Positions 1-8,643 of a stretch of DNA of 36,928 bases are shown piece by piece. Position 1 is the first letter of the stretch, and the number at the start of each line of letters is the position of its first letter. Source of the DNA: Longimicrobiales bacterium (lineage in GTDB: Bacteria > Gemmatimonadota > Gemmatimonadetes > Longimicrobiales > Gaopeijiaceae); assembly GCA_028822645.1 (NCBI GenBank), contig JAPKDG010000019.1, forward strand, positions 1-36,928, read 5' to 3'. The position numbers and the translations under genes were made by a program. A model generated the notes under the pieces. It was not told the origin of the DNA and searched no databases. It saw only the letters and a list, made by a program, of their open reading frames with translations.

Positions 1-1118
1 CCAGTGGGAAAATCCATGCTCTCAATATCGATTGGCTCTCTGGCAGTGAACACCTTGTAACCACCAGTCTCTGCATCTTCTAATTTGATTATGCCATCTT
101 TTTTAGCCTGCAGCAGAAATTTGCTGAACTTCTTGAAACCGATTGCTATTTCGTCAAAACTACGATCCATCTGCAACATTTTACGCTTAACATCAGAATC
201 AATGAGAGATTCTTGCCCTTTTGTATTTTGATCTCTCAAGCAATCGAGCATTAAGTCGTATCCAGCTTTCAGGTGAGATTCGCTACCCTGGATCTCTTCC
301 TCAATTTCTGGTGGTTTCTTAGTAGTATTCGGCTTAGGAGTGTCCGTTTTAGCACTGTTCAAAATTTCATACTGACCATTCTCCATCCTGCAGATCCCTA
401 TACTGCCACGCTTAGCAGCCTCAGCCACAAATTTAGAAAATTTATTGAATCCCGCATCAGTTTCATCAAAGCTCTGGTCCAATTCTAACATCACCTGCTT
501 GAGTCTATCCGATCTCATCACATCACTTCGATCGATCATCTTTGCAACTGCCCTTTCTACTAGTTCCCAAGGGTCTTTGGAATCAACATCAACATCACTC
601 ATTTTCCTGAGCCCAGTCAAATTATTATAGGCGTAGTACTCATCACAATTTTGAACCAATGTATCCGAGGTGGATTCCTGTAAACCGACTCCTATGACAT
701 GTTTGCCATATTCCTTAAGCTTAATCACGAGGCTGGAAAAATCTGAGTCGCCGGTCAGCAGGACATAGGTGTTGATCTCTGGGCGAACGAACACAAGCTC
801 CAAACCATCTATTGCCATACGAATATCAGTGGCATTTTTTTTTGAACTTCCATATGCCGGAGCAAAAATGAGTTCAACAGATGCTTCTGAAAGAGGTACG
901 ACATATTGCGGATAACGTCTCCAGTCTGCATAAGCTCTTTTTACAGTAATCTTACCCGGTACAACATCTGATTCCAGTAAAGTCTTTAGTTCTTTTGATA
1001 GATCACTCCGCATGGCTACTGTCACATTATCAAAATCAATGAGTAGAGCCACACTTGAGGACGCCCTAACAGGAAGTTCTTGGCCCTCAGGGCGAGGGGC
1101 ATTTGCATAAGTTGTCAT
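1..1118 (-). CDS. NYN-domain ribonuclease-like protein with two LOTUS/OST-HTH domains (3' end cut by window edge)
   Basis: The gene starts at ATG 1118-1116 and stays open for 372 codons to the left edge, so the C-terminus is missing. Residues about 20-170 form a NYN (PIN-like, LabA/DUF88) domain: the first acidic strand reads ALLIDFDNV, a second acidic cluster is in NATDIRMAIDGLE, and the third is LLTGDSDFSSLV. These are the usual metal-binding aspartates of NYN nucleases. Two copies of a LOTUS/OST-HTH-like module follow, each with an FDE..AGFNKFSKF or FDE..IGFKKFSKF core, separated by a charged Lys/Pro/Glu linker. LOTUS modules bind RNA (G-rich or structured) in known families, so a role in RNA cleavage or regulation is likely but inferred. 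It lies downstream of aroB on the same strand with a 221 bp gap and probably has its own promoter. Confidence 0.9.
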   Translation of the reverse strand, partial: MTTYANAPRPEGQELPVRASSSVALLIDFDNVTVAMRSDLSKELKTLLESDVVPGKITVKRAYADWRRYPQYVVPLSEASVELIFAPAYGSSKKNATDIRMAIDGLELVFVRPEINTYVLLTGDSDFSSLVIKLKEYGKHVIGVGLQESTSDTLVQNCDEYYAYNNLTGLRKMSDVDVDSKDPWELVERAVAKMIDRSDVMRSDRLKQVMLELDQSFDETDAGFNKFSKFVAEAAKRGSIGICRMENGQYEILNSAKTDTPKPNTTKKPPEIEEEIQGSESHLKAGYDLMLDCLRDQNTKGQESLIDSDVKRKMLQMDRSFDEIAIGFKKFSKFLLQAKKDGIIKLEDAETGGYKVFTAREPIDIESMDFPT

Positions 1119-1128
1119 TTTTCACATT

Positions 1129-1144
1129 CTCACAGTATTGTGAG
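1129..1144. promoter_or_regulatory. Inverted repeat just upstream of the NYN-LOTUS start codon
   Basis: CTCACA-GTAT-TGTGAG is a perfect 6-bp inverted repeat with a 4-bp spacer, ending 10 bp before the ATG at 1118. Its position between a candidate promoter and the start codon suits an operator or a 5'-UTR hairpin over the ribosome binding region. No clear Shine-Dalgarno sequence is seen there. The function is inferred. Confidence 0.35.
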
Positions 1145-1152
1145 CTGATGCT

Positions 1153-1179
1153 ACTGTAAGACCTCCCGACCAATGTCAA
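1153..1179 (-). promoter_or_regulatory. Candidate promoter of the NYN-LOTUS gene
   Basis: On the minus strand a perfect -35 TTGACA (1179-1174) is followed after 15 bp by TACAGT (1158-1153), a 4/6 match to the -10 box. The spacer is short, and TAGCAT at 20 bp is the alternative -10. The rest of the 1119-1339 gap holds a small CTCAAG/CTTGAG hairpin (about 1182-1200) and no gene. Confidence 0.3.
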
Positions 1180-1339
1180 GTCTCAAGCCATTTACTTGAG
1201 CCACCTGAGAGTGGTCAGAGGGGTCACTAGTTCTAGCATTCAGCCCTCTTGAAATTATTTACTGAATTAATATAACATTAACGACGCAAAATAATAAGTT
1301 GGTGGTAGATCAACCCATTCATTCTGCTGACTGAGCCTA

Positions 1340-2458
1340 TCACAAAGACTTCAAGAAGTGCGTTAACGTTTTTTCATCGACTGTGTGACTCCAATCTCCC
1401 TCTCTTCGCAGTACAGATCCGATCTCAGAAATAAAAACAAATCGTCTTTCTCCCGATTTTGATTTCTTGTCCAAACGCAGATAATTCATGATTTTGTCAG
1501 GATCAATAGCCAAGCTACCTTGAAAGGAAATACCCAGACAACCCAAGCATTTTTTTATTGGGTCAAAAGTTTCTGGGTTGGTCAGCCCTAATTCAATGCC
1601 TAGAAGAGTCTCAAGCAACATCCCATGACCGACGGCTGTGCCATGAGACAGTGAGTAATCCTGAGCTGCTTCTATTGCGTGACCGAAGGTGTGACCAAAA
1701 TTTAAAATTTCTCTTTTGCCTCTCTCGTGTTCATCCTCAGAGACCACTATTGCCTTCAGTTCTATAGAACGAAGTACTGCATCCTGAATTTTGTCCACAT
1801 CTCGAGCGAGTAAAGCCGGGATTGCTACACTCAAATCTTCAAAATATGTCCGATCCATGATTATGCCGTGCTTAACTGCTTCTATCAGTCCCTGCTTACA
1901 CTCGTCAACTGGAAGGGTGCAGACCACTTCCGGATCGACCACTACCAGGTTGGGAGGATGAAAACATCCCACAAGATTCTTCCCTGCAGATACGTCTACA
2001 CCCGTTTTTCCACCTATCGAAGCGTCAATCATAGCAACAAGGCTGGTGGGAATCTGAACCACAGGTATGCCACGCATATAGGTAGCAGCCACAAACCCCC
2101 CTAAATCCCCTGCTACTCCACCTCCTAATGCTAAAACGCAGGAATCTCTCCCGAATGATTCAACCAACATTTGATCTGTCAAATCACACCAGGTCTCTCG
2201 CGTCTTGTTTTCTTCACCTTGTTGGAAGATAAAAAGGTCGACATTGAAGCCGTCCCTTCGTAATTGATCTCTTATTGTTAGACCGTATAATTCGCCAACA
2301 TTGTTGTCAGAGATTATAGCATAACGGTGACTAGGAGCGTATTCGCTAAGAAGATCAGATAGCGAGGAAAATAAATTTCGCTCGATCAAAACATCATAAG
2401 ATAGCCCTTGCTCAATTCCTACAGAAACAACTACTGGTTTGGCTTTAATTTTTTTCAA
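1340..2458 (-). CDS. aroB: 3-dehydroquinate synthase
   Basis: AroB converts DAHP to 3-dehydroquinate, the second step of the shikimate pathway, using NAD and a divalent metal. The 372-residue length is normal. The NAD-binding glycine-rich segment GGGVAGDLGGF lies at about 112-122, and IDASIGGKTGVD at about 144-155 is the conserved phosphate-binding stretch. Metal ligands are visible as E193 (LIEAVKHG), H256 (NFGHTFGH) and H272 (SHGTAVGHGM). The ATG at 2458 lies inside the 3' end of the upstream lipoprotein peptidase gene, which ends at 2445. The 14-bp overlap suggests translational coupling. Identity is certain. Confidence 0.98.
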   Translation of the reverse strand: MKKIKAKPVVVSVGIEQGLSYDVLIERNLFSSLSDLLSEYAPSHRYAIISDNNVGELYGLTIRDQLRRDGFNVDLFIFQQGEENKTRETWCDLTDQMLVESFGRDSCVLALGGGVAGDLGGFVAATYMRGIPVVQIPTSLVAMIDASIGGKTGVDVSAGKNLVGCFHPPNLVVVDPEVVCTLPVDECKQGLIEAVKHGIIMDRTYFEDLSVAIPALLARDVDKIQDAVLRSIELKAIVVSEDEHERGKREILNFGHTFGHAIEAAQDYSLSHGTAVGHGMLLETLLGIELGLTNPETFDPIKKCLGCLGISFQGSLAIDPDKIMNYLRLDKKSKSGERRFVFISEIGSVLRREGDWSHTVDEKTLTHFLKSL

Positions 2459-3695
2459 GAGTTATCTCCGCATTAGTCACTGAACCTATGTCTATTTTTA
2501 ATCCAGGAATTCCATCAATATTCAGCGAAGACAGGCGTATATCCCCAGGCAATGACCCCAGATGAGATTTCACGATTCCAGAGAACAAATTCCTATCTTC
2601 GATAGTGTCCCAAACACTAAACCACACAAGCGTCTTACTCCCTCCTACACCTTCCAATAATGCAAATCTATCGCCTTTCCAGCCTTCGGAGACGACCTTT
2701 TCTCCAGATAAATTTTCGAGGAAAACACCCACTTCTAGTTCTCCTAAAGTATTTTCATACAGCTTAATCCACTTGCTATCTGGCTGTATTCGAATAGTCA
2801 CTGGAGGGCCATTGCCATCAAAAGAAGGTTCCCCATAGTGTAAAATCTCTGCTGTTGACCTTGGAAATCTAGATCCGAAAGGTACGGAATTAATTCCGTA
2901 ACGAATCCTCATTTTTTTGACAAACCGAGATCCATGAATATAAGGAAAGAACATACCTTCCCTGAGGACCAAAGGTACAGAATCCATCCCTATTCCATCT
3001 TCGTACGTCGATTCGAAAATATTGGCAATCGATTCCCCAAATTCTGAAACATCTTTCAGGTTTAAGGAACCATTTCCACTACCCTCCGACAGCGTTTCTA
3101 GCATCACTAACGTAGCATGTCCTTCTATAGCCGCCATCATAGCTGTCTGCTCATCGTTGCTCAATTCTGGTGCAGCAAGACTTTCCAGATCAAAATGTTG
3201 ATCCTGTAAGGCATGTACCATCTCGTGCACCAAAAGAGATTTCAAGTTTTTTAAGGGAACCTCCTCTTGAAGGTAAAGCGCCTTGTCTTTTGGGTCATAA
3301 AAACCAATCACCTGCTCTCCATATAGGGTAGAAAGTGTTTGTCGAAGATTTAAGTTCATGGGGAATAACCCAAGCAAAGTATAACTCTCAACGATATGCT
3401 GCTCCTCGCTCTCAGAAAGGCTATTCTCAATCCTAGACTGGACGTATTCCGATATTTCCTCTGCGGTCAGATAGTCTAGATGGATTTGCTCCAGAATCTC
3501 CAGCCCAGAAAATTTAGTAACATCTTCCAAGACTTCCTGAGCCATCCGTTGGAGCTTTCTGTCAGAAGAAACGACCCACTCTTGGTCCTGCTGTGGGCTG
3601 CAGGAGACCAGTGAAAATAGGATTGGTATAATAGCTATCATATTTGTAGGCCAAACAGCTATACGACGGTTAATCGTCTCCTGAGACCCTACCAT
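2445..3695 (-). CDS. Lipoprotein zinc metallopeptidase (HEMVH)
   Basis: I choose ATG 3695 (416 residues) because GGAGG lies 6 nt upstream (3706-3702) and the product then has a proper lipoprotein signal: two arginines at 10-11, a hydrophobic stretch, and lipobox LVSC with the lipidated Cys at 32. The open frame extends to 3770, but that N-terminus has no such signal. ATG 3641 would lose the basic n-region and has no Shine-Dalgarno. The body carries HEMVH (H147, H151), the HExxH zinc signature, and a downstream AIEGHATL helix that may supply the third (Glu) ligand. The protein is therefore a membrane-anchored, extracytoplasmic metallopeptidase of unknown substrate. The start overlaps the cupin gene (ends 3670) by 26 bp and the stop overlaps aroB, so the three form an operon. 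Confidence 0.85.
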   Translation of the reverse strand: MVGSQETINRRIAVWPTNMIAIIPILFSLVSCSPQQDQEWVVSSDRKLQRMAQEVLEDVTKFSGLEILEQIHLDYLTAEEISEYVQSRIENSLSESEEQHIVESYTLLGLFPMNLNLRQTLSTLYGEQVIGFYDPKDKALYLQEEVPLKNLKSLLVHEMVHALQDQHFDLESLAAPELSNDEQTAMMAAIEGHATLVMLETLSEGSGNGSLNLKDVSEFGESIANIFESTYEDGIGMDSVPLVLREGMFFPYIHGSRFVKKMRIRYGINSVPFGSRFPRSTAEILHYGEPSFDGNGPPVTIRIQPDSKWIKLYENTLGELEVGVFLENLSGEKVVSEGWKGDRFALLEGVGGSKTLVWFSVWDTIEDRNLFSGIVKSHLGSLPGDIRLSSLNIDGIPGLKIDIGSVTNAEITLEKN

Positions 3696-4035
3696 ACCTG
3701 TCCTCCAAGCGAACCACATCTTCCAAATGTGGGGTCGAAACCTCCAAGAGATCACAGTCGGTGACTGCAACCATCCTGTGTACTGTCTCAGGTTTTACGT
3801 GATAACTTTCTCCAGCGGACAGTTTTATTTGATCCAACTCTCCACCGATCGTACCCACATAAAAAAGCATCTCCCCAGTGAACAAATGAATCGTTTCGTC
3901 CTTGACTTGATGGTATTGTAATGAAAGAGCTTCGCCAGCATTTATATGAAGGATTTTCCCAACATACTGCTCGGTCTCGGCCCAAATACGTTCATGGCCC
4001 CAGGGTTTTTCTACAATTCTTGAGACGTGCTTCAC
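3670..4035 (-). CDS. Single-domain cupin, ManC/phosphomannose-isomerase type II-like
   Basis: This is a 121-residue cupin with GTG start 4035 and a strong GGAGG 4 nt upstream. The family signature is clear: VEKPWGHERIW near the N-terminus, first cupin motif LQYHQVKDETIHLFTGE (candidate metal ligands His/Glu/His), and second motif PETVHRMVA followed by LLEVSTP. This resembles the C-terminal isomerase domain of bifunctional mannose-1-phosphate guanylyltransferase/phosphomannose isomerase, here without the nucleotidyltransferase half. It may isomerise or bind a sugar phosphate, but a purely binding role is equally possible. It is the first gene of the cupin-peptidase-aroB operon and is divergent from the PBP gene. 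Confidence 0.85.
   Translation of the reverse strand: MKHVSRIVEKPWGHERIWAETEQYVGKILHINAGEALSLQYHQVKDETIHLFTGEMLFYVGTIGGELDQIKLSAGESYHVKPETVHRMVAVTDCDLLEVSTPHLEDVVRLEDRYGRVSGDD
3702..3706 (-). promoter_or_regulatory. Shine-Dalgarno GGAGG fixing the start of the lipoprotein peptidase
   Basis: GGAGG followed by ACAGGT and ATG (3695). It lies within the coding sequence of the upstream cupin gene and is the reason for rejecting both the longer frame from 3770 and the shorter start at 3641. Confidence 0.6.
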
Positions 4036-4312
4036 AAATCCTCCTGATCCTTGTCTAGTTTATTCGGCACCCTCTTACAACCTAGTGCAGTTTAAGCATC
4101 ATCGTCACAATAGACCTAAACACCGTTTTCAACGACAACCTCATATATTAATGTTAAAAGAATTTGTCTGGTATGCTGATTGCTAAATATAACGTAGCCA
4201 AAAAAATTCATTCTGTAATAAACTTGTACCTTTCACCTTGATAGGGAACCTATAGTTCTAATAGTAGTACATTACAGTGATCTATTTAAGAACAAAATGA
4301 GGAGGTTGACCT

Positions 4313-6436
4313 TTGGCTGAAAAGACGGACAGTTCCAAATACTTCCTCTACATAATATTGGTCATGATCGGAGTCTCGGGAGGCTTAGCTGTAGGGTCCT
4401 GGAAAAACCTTTGCTCCGATTGTCCATCTGTTGCACAAATCAGGACATTCGAGTCAGATCAAACCAGCAAATTGTTCAGTCACGACGGGCAACTTCTGGT
4501 AGAAATCGGTATCGAGCGGCGTACCCCTGTATCTCTCCAGATTCTTCCAAGCCATGTGTATGAAGCGTTCATAGCCGTTGAAGACAAAAGGTTCTATCAG
4601 CACCGAGGTATCGACCCACTCGGTTTAACCAGAGCTGTTCTCGGTGTCCTAACGGGTAGAAACCGTGGAGGAGGAAGCACGATAACTCAACAATTAGCTC
4701 GTAACATGTTTGAAGATCAGATAGGCTTCGAGAAACGCATCACCCGAAAATTAAAGGAACTCCAAGTAGCCTTCGATCTTGAAAGCTCATACACAAAAGC
4801 CGAAATCCTAGAAGCCTATATCAATGAGATCAACTATGGTCACGGTTGGTGGGGTATCCAAACTGCCTCAAGGAATTACTACGGTAAGAATGCCTCAGAA
4901 TTGGATGTTGCGGAAGCAGCTCTATTAGCATCTATACCAAACCGTCCTGCATTTTATAGTCCTTTCGTGAATCCTGAGAACGCCAAGAGAAGAAGAAATC
5001 TAGTGCTCAGCCGAATGGCAGAGCAAAATTTCATCTCAGAAAAGGATGCCGCAAAATATTCTGAAATGCCTATCCCTACCGAAAGAGCTCTATCTAGTAA
5101 CACCATCGCTCCTTATTTCGAAGAATGGGTCCGGCAAATCTTAGATGATCGATTTGGAAGCAAACTCTATACTTCGGGCCTACGAATATTTACAACTTTG
5201 GATGTCGGCATGCAGGAGGCGGCCACGATCTCCATGAAAGAAGGTTGGGAACGCATTGAGGAAAGACCAGGATTTAAACATTCGAAATTCGCTGACTTCC
5301 AAGAATCTGTGGTCGCCGGAAATTCCCAGGTCGATTCTATAAAATACGTACAAGGCCTTTTAATTGCTCTCGATCCCTGGACTGGAGGTGTCCGAGCAAT
5401 GATCGGAGGTCGCGATTTTCAATTCTCCAAATTCAACCGTGCAACACAAGCTCTCCGGCAAGCCGGCTCAGGTTTCAAGCCCTTCGTCTATACTGCTGCT
5501 ATAGCAAGCCGTCTCCCTCAAAGCTTTGTCATCGTCGATGCCCCTGTAGTAACTCTTCAAGTCGACGGCACAGAATGGAGACCTTCTAACTACTCCGAAA
5601 TCTTCGAAGGTCCAATGACCATACGGACAGGCTTACAGAAATCTCAAAACATCATCGCTATCAAACTAGCCGACGTGGTGGGCCTAGAGAGTGTAATCCA
5701 AACCGCACGTCGAATGGGCATCAGAAGTGAAATAGAACCGTTTCCATCAACTGCCATAGGAGCAGCTGAAGTCATTCCTTTAGAAATGGCAGAGGCCTAT
5801 TCCAGTTTTAGTAATGAAGGAACCAAAGTTCGCCCGTTCCCTATCTTAAAAGTAGAAGACTCACAGGGCAGGACAATTTGGGATCCCAGACCTGAACGCA
5901 CTCAAGTGCTAGATCCTCTTGTTGCTCGCATTATGGTTTCTATGCTTCGAAACGTCGTCGAGGCTGGAACAGGATCCACGGCAGTAAGAATTGTTGCAGG
6001 GCTACCTACCGAAGTTGCAGCAGCCGGTAAAACAGGGACAACCAATGACGCTACCGATGTCTGGTTTAATGGATTTACTCCCAATCTCCTTGCCACGGTG
6101 TGGTTTGGAATGGACATACCAGAGGAAATCCGCCCAGGCGCAACAGGTGGAGGTGATGCAGCACCTGTCTGGGGAAACTTCATGCGCAGAGTCTATTATG
6201 GCGACCCAACTGAAGAAGGATCTTCGTTCGAATTACCGTTGCTCCCTATTCCAGAACCCTGGCCAGTCCCTGAAGGTCTAAGCCAGCGCCTCATCGATAA
6301 AACCACTGGGAAGCTCGCTTCCCAGTGGTGTCCTCAGACAAACCAAATTCTGGAGCTATTCCTTCCTGGCACTGAACCCACGGAATATTGTGAGGTTGAA
6401 GACGCACGCCGTTTCAGGATTCCCCGAAACGATTGA
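4313..6436 (+). CDS. Class A penicillin-binding protein (glycosyltransferase/transpeptidase)
   Basis: This is a bifunctional peptidoglycan synthase of 707 residues. It starts at TTG 4313, supported by GGAGG 7 nt upstream; the nearby ATG 4297 is out of frame. A single transmembrane anchor spans about residues 10-29. The GT51 domain has its catalytic glutamate at E90 (AVEDKRFYQHRGID) and the GGSTITQQLARN motif. The penicillin-binding domain has SxxK at S386-K389 in AGSGFKPF, SQN at 444-446 instead of the more usual SRN or SKN, and KTGTT from K573. All catalytic residues are present. It builds glycan strands and cross-links them in the periplasm. The following genes ruvX and mltG share its direction, but a 156-bp gap separates it from them. 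Confidence 0.96.
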   Translation: MAEKTDSSKYFLYIILVMIGVSGGLAVGSWKNLCSDCPSVAQIRTFESDQTSKLFSHDGQLLVEIGIERRTPVSLQILPSHVYEAFIAVEDKRFYQHRGIDPLGLTRAVLGVLTGRNRGGGSTITQQLARNMFEDQIGFEKRITRKLKELQVAFDLESSYTKAEILEAYINEINYGHGWWGIQTASRNYYGKNASELDVAEAALLASIPNRPAFYSPFVNPENAKRRRNLVLSRMAEQNFISEKDAAKYSEMPIPTERALSSNTIAPYFEEWVRQILDDRFGSKLYTSGLRIFTTLDVGMQEAATISMKEGWERIEERPGFKHSKFADFQESVVAGNSQVDSIKYVQGLLIALDPWTGGVRAMIGGRDFQFSKFNRATQALRQAGSGFKPFVYTAAIASRLPQSFVIVDAPVVTLQVDGTEWRPSNYSEIFEGPMTIRTGLQKSQNIIAIKLADVVGLESVIQTARRMGIRSEIEPFPSTAIGAAEVIPLEMAEAYSSFSNEGTKVRPFPILKVEDSQGRTIWDPRPERTQVLDPLVARIMVSMLRNVVEAGTGSTAVRIVAGLPTEVAAAGKTGTTNDATDVWFNGFTPNLLATVWFGMDIPEEIRPGATGGGDAAPVWGNFMRRVYYGDPTEEGSSFELPLLPIPEPWPVPEGLSQRLIDKTTGKLASQWCPQTNQILELFLPGTEPTEYCEVEDARRFRIPRND

Positions 6437-6592
6437 CCGAAGCCCAACCCAAATTCATCATCCCTAATGAACTCCAATAGCTTCATGTAGGAAACCATTG
6501 ATGAGCAATTTTATTCGATTTTGACTTATGTAGGCTTCCTCACAGATTACCTTTATATTTGTCAAAGACATCTGACACCTGATAGGGAACTT

Positions 6593-7018
6593 ATGCGCTC
6601 ACTGGGAATCGATTTAGGCGAGAAGAGAATCGGTATTTCTATAAGCGATCCAACTGGATTGATCGCACAACCACTTTTAACTTTGCAGAGAAGGATTGGC
6701 AAGCGATTCCCAATGTCATCCCTTGCGTCTATTATCGAAAAATATGAAGTAGAGGATATCATACTCGGACTTCCCCTAGCACTTTCTGGCAAAGATACTG
6801 CATGGACCCTAACAGTCCGGAATTTCGGAGTAACTTTAGAAAATCATTTTAAACTTCCGGTGCATTTAGTAGACGAACGATTCACTTCTTCCAGGGCTGA
6901 ACGAATTATTAACACATCCACTTTACCTAAAAAGAAACGCAGGGATAAGAAACTTATAGATACGATAGCTGCCGTCCTGATACTCCAGGGTTGGTTGGAT
7001 AGTCAACAGACCCGATGA
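6593..7018 (+). CDS. ruvX: RuvX/YqgF-family Holliday junction resolvase-like nuclease
   Basis: RuvX/YqgF is an RNase-H-fold enzyme linked to Holliday junction resolution and pre-16S rRNA 5' processing. I choose ATG 6593 (141 residues, the family length), with AGGGA 4 nt upstream. The open frame reaches back to 6521, but that 24-residue extension is atypical and lacks a ribosome binding site. Acidic active-site positions are seen in SLGIDLGEKRIG (Asp in strand 1), VDERFTSSRAE, and the C-terminal KKLIDTIAAVLILQGWL. The stop overlaps the mltG start as ATGA, indicating translational coupling. Confidence 0.93.
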   Translation: MRSLGIDLGEKRIGISISDPTGLIAQPLLTLQRRIGKRFPMSSLASIIEKYEVEDIILGLPLALSGKDTAWTLTVRNFGVTLENHFKLPVHLVDERFTSSRAERIINTSTLPKKKRRDKKLIDTIAAVLILQGWLDSQQTR

Positions 7019-7983
7019 AACACTTACTGCTTGCGAGCTTAATACTGCTTGGGTGCACCGAAACAGAACCAGGAGATCCAATAACAATCAAAGTCCATTC
7101 TGGCATGCATTTCGATGAGCTCCTCGACACACTGGTTGCAAAAAACATTGTAGAACATCCTCAGTTAATTCACCTTTATGCCCGTGTCACCGGAAAAGAT
7201 CGTAAGATCCAGGCCGGAGAATATGCCCTTCGCCAAAGAAATCACTGGAAAGAGACATTGAGAGTCCTCACTGAGGGAGTCGTAACTACTTTTAACCTAA
7301 CCATACCTGAGGGCCTAACACTCAAGGAGATTTCTGAGGAAATATCGGAGAATATAGAGTTATCGACTGACGAAATATACGCTTACATCTCTAGCACTTC
7401 TTTAGACGAGACTTGGTCTCTGCCAGGGCCCGGATTAGAAGGATACCTGTTTCCAGACACTTACCAGTTCCCCACAGAAGTCGCACTAGATATCATCTTG
7501 AAAGTAATGATTAGGCAATACAAATCCATGTGGACACCAGGCCGACTCTCAAGACTTCATGAATTAAACATGAGCCAAAGAGAATTAATGACTCTGGCTT
7601 CAATAATACAGGCTGAAGCACAGATAGCAGAAGAAATGCCAAAAATATCCTCAGTATACCATAATCGATTGAGACTTGGGTACCTCCTGCAAGCAGACCC
7701 GACAGTGATCTATGCTTTAGGAAGTCGCAGGCCACGGCTTCTTTTCGCTGCTATCGATTCGGTAGCCGACAACCCTTATAACACATACACCCAACCGGGT
7801 TTGCCACCTGGACCGATAGCTGCAGCTGGAGTGCAAGCAATAGATGCTGCTCTATACCCAAGCGAAGATACTTATCTGTACTTCGTAGCTCAGCCTGGAG
7901 GGCACCACATCTTTTCTAAAACTCTACAGGAACACAACCGTGCCATTGCTGAAATCCGAAGCAAAGCCTCAAATCATCCTTGA
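7015..7983 (+). CDS. mltG: Endolytic murein transglycosylase MltG (lipoprotein form)
   Basis: MltG cleaves nascent glycan strands and is thought to set their length or terminate synthesis. This 322-residue protein begins with a short signal ending in lipobox LLGC (Cys 14), so it appears lipid-anchored rather than held by a transmembrane helix as in E. coli. A LysM-like segment follows (HSGMHFDELLDTLVAKNIV), then the YceG catalytic domain with GLEGYLFPDTYQFP, ASIIQAEAQ (the catalytic Glu region), VYHNRLRLGYLLQADPTV and TYTQPGLPPGPIA. All are family hallmarks. It overlaps ruvX by 4 bp and lies downstream of the class A PBP, which fits a shared job in cell-wall synthesis. Confidence 0.95.
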   Translation: MKHLLLASLILLGCTETEPGDPITIKVHSGMHFDELLDTLVAKNIVEHPQLIHLYARVTGKDRKIQAGEYALRQRNHWKETLRVLTEGVVTTFNLTIPEGLTLKEISEEISENIELSTDEIYAYISSTSLDETWSLPGPGLEGYLFPDTYQFPTEVALDIILKVMIRQYKSMWTPGRLSRLHELNMSQRELMTLASIIQAEAQIAEEMPKISSVYHNRLRLGYLLQADPTVIYALGSRRPRLLFAAIDSVADNPYNTYTQPGLPPGPIAAAGVQAIDAALYPSEDTYLYFVAQPGGHHIFSKTLQEHNRAIAEIRSKASNHP

Positions 7984-7989
7984 TTCTCT

Positions 7990-8643
7990 ATGATCCACAA
8001 ACAATTACCAGAACTCCTTCGCCTAGTAGTGATCACAGATTCTGAACTAGCCAAACCAGTAGGCCTAATGAATGTAATTAGTGAAATCTTAGAAAGAGGA
8101 GCTGGTATGATCCAACTCCGAGATAAAACTGCAAATGCTAATGAACTTTTCAAACTAGCTCTGAAAATCCTTCCCCTGACCCGCTCAGCTGGAGCACTAT
8201 TGATAATCAATGATCGGCTTGACGTCGCCTTGGCTACACAAGCAGATGGAGTCCACTTAGGACCCAATGACCCCCCGATAGCTGATGTGAGAAATGTCGT
8301 TTCAGAAAGATTTATAATTGGTTATTCAACAGACGACCCTATCTTGGGCAAAAAGGCGGAGTCGCAAGGAGCGAACTATATAGGTTGCGGTACCGTTTAC
8401 AATACTTCAAACAAATCCGATGCTGGAGAACCAATCGGTATTAACGGTATTAAGCGAATGGTAGATGCTATTGATATCCCTGTGGTAGCTATCGGTGGCA
8501 TCAGGCCGGAAAATGTTCCTGACCTTTTAGAAGTAGGCGCTTCGGGAGTAGCGGTGATAGGATCCATCATGAGTTCTCGAAGTCCAGGGCTCATAACCGA
8601 ACAATTCCTGAAACATTTCTCAGGTCCTCAGGCCAATAACTGA
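7990..8643 (+). CDS. thiE: Thiamine-phosphate synthase
   Basis: ThiE joins HMP pyrophosphate and the thiazole phosphate to give thiamine monophosphate. It has 217 residues and a TIM-barrel fold. Visible motifs are MIQLRDK (about 38-44), LLIINDRLDVALATQADGVHLG (pyrophosphate/Mg site), GCGTVYNTSNK and VVAIGGIRPENV. It starts 6 bp after mltG and is probably co-transcribed with it. Its 3' end overlaps the convergent PHP gene by 16 bp. No TPP riboswitch is visible upstream. thiD lies in the same window at 20648. Confidence 0.96.
   Translation: MIHKQLPELLRLVVITDSELAKPVGLMNVISEILERGAGMIQLRDKTANANELFKLALKILPLTRSAGALLIINDRLDVALATQADGVHLGPNDPPIADVRNVVSERFIIGYSTDDPILGKKAESQGANYIGCGTVYNTSNKSDAGEPIGINGIKRMVDAIDIPVVAIGGIRPENVPDLLEVGASGVAVIGSIMSSRSPGLITEQFLKHFSGPQANN

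Noticed and set aside
273-630. Two plus-strand frames of 71 and 61 residues
   Set aside because: They are antisense shadows of the NYN-LOTUS gene, which is open through the whole region.
1250-1277. Plus-strand promoter TTGAAA-16-TATAAC
   Set aside because: No plus-strand gene lies downstream; the match is likely to arise by chance in AT-rich DNA.
7900-7990. TPP riboswitch before thiE
   Set aside because: Only 6 bp separate mltG and thiE, and no riboswitch core (CTGAGA) is present; none is seen before thiD either.
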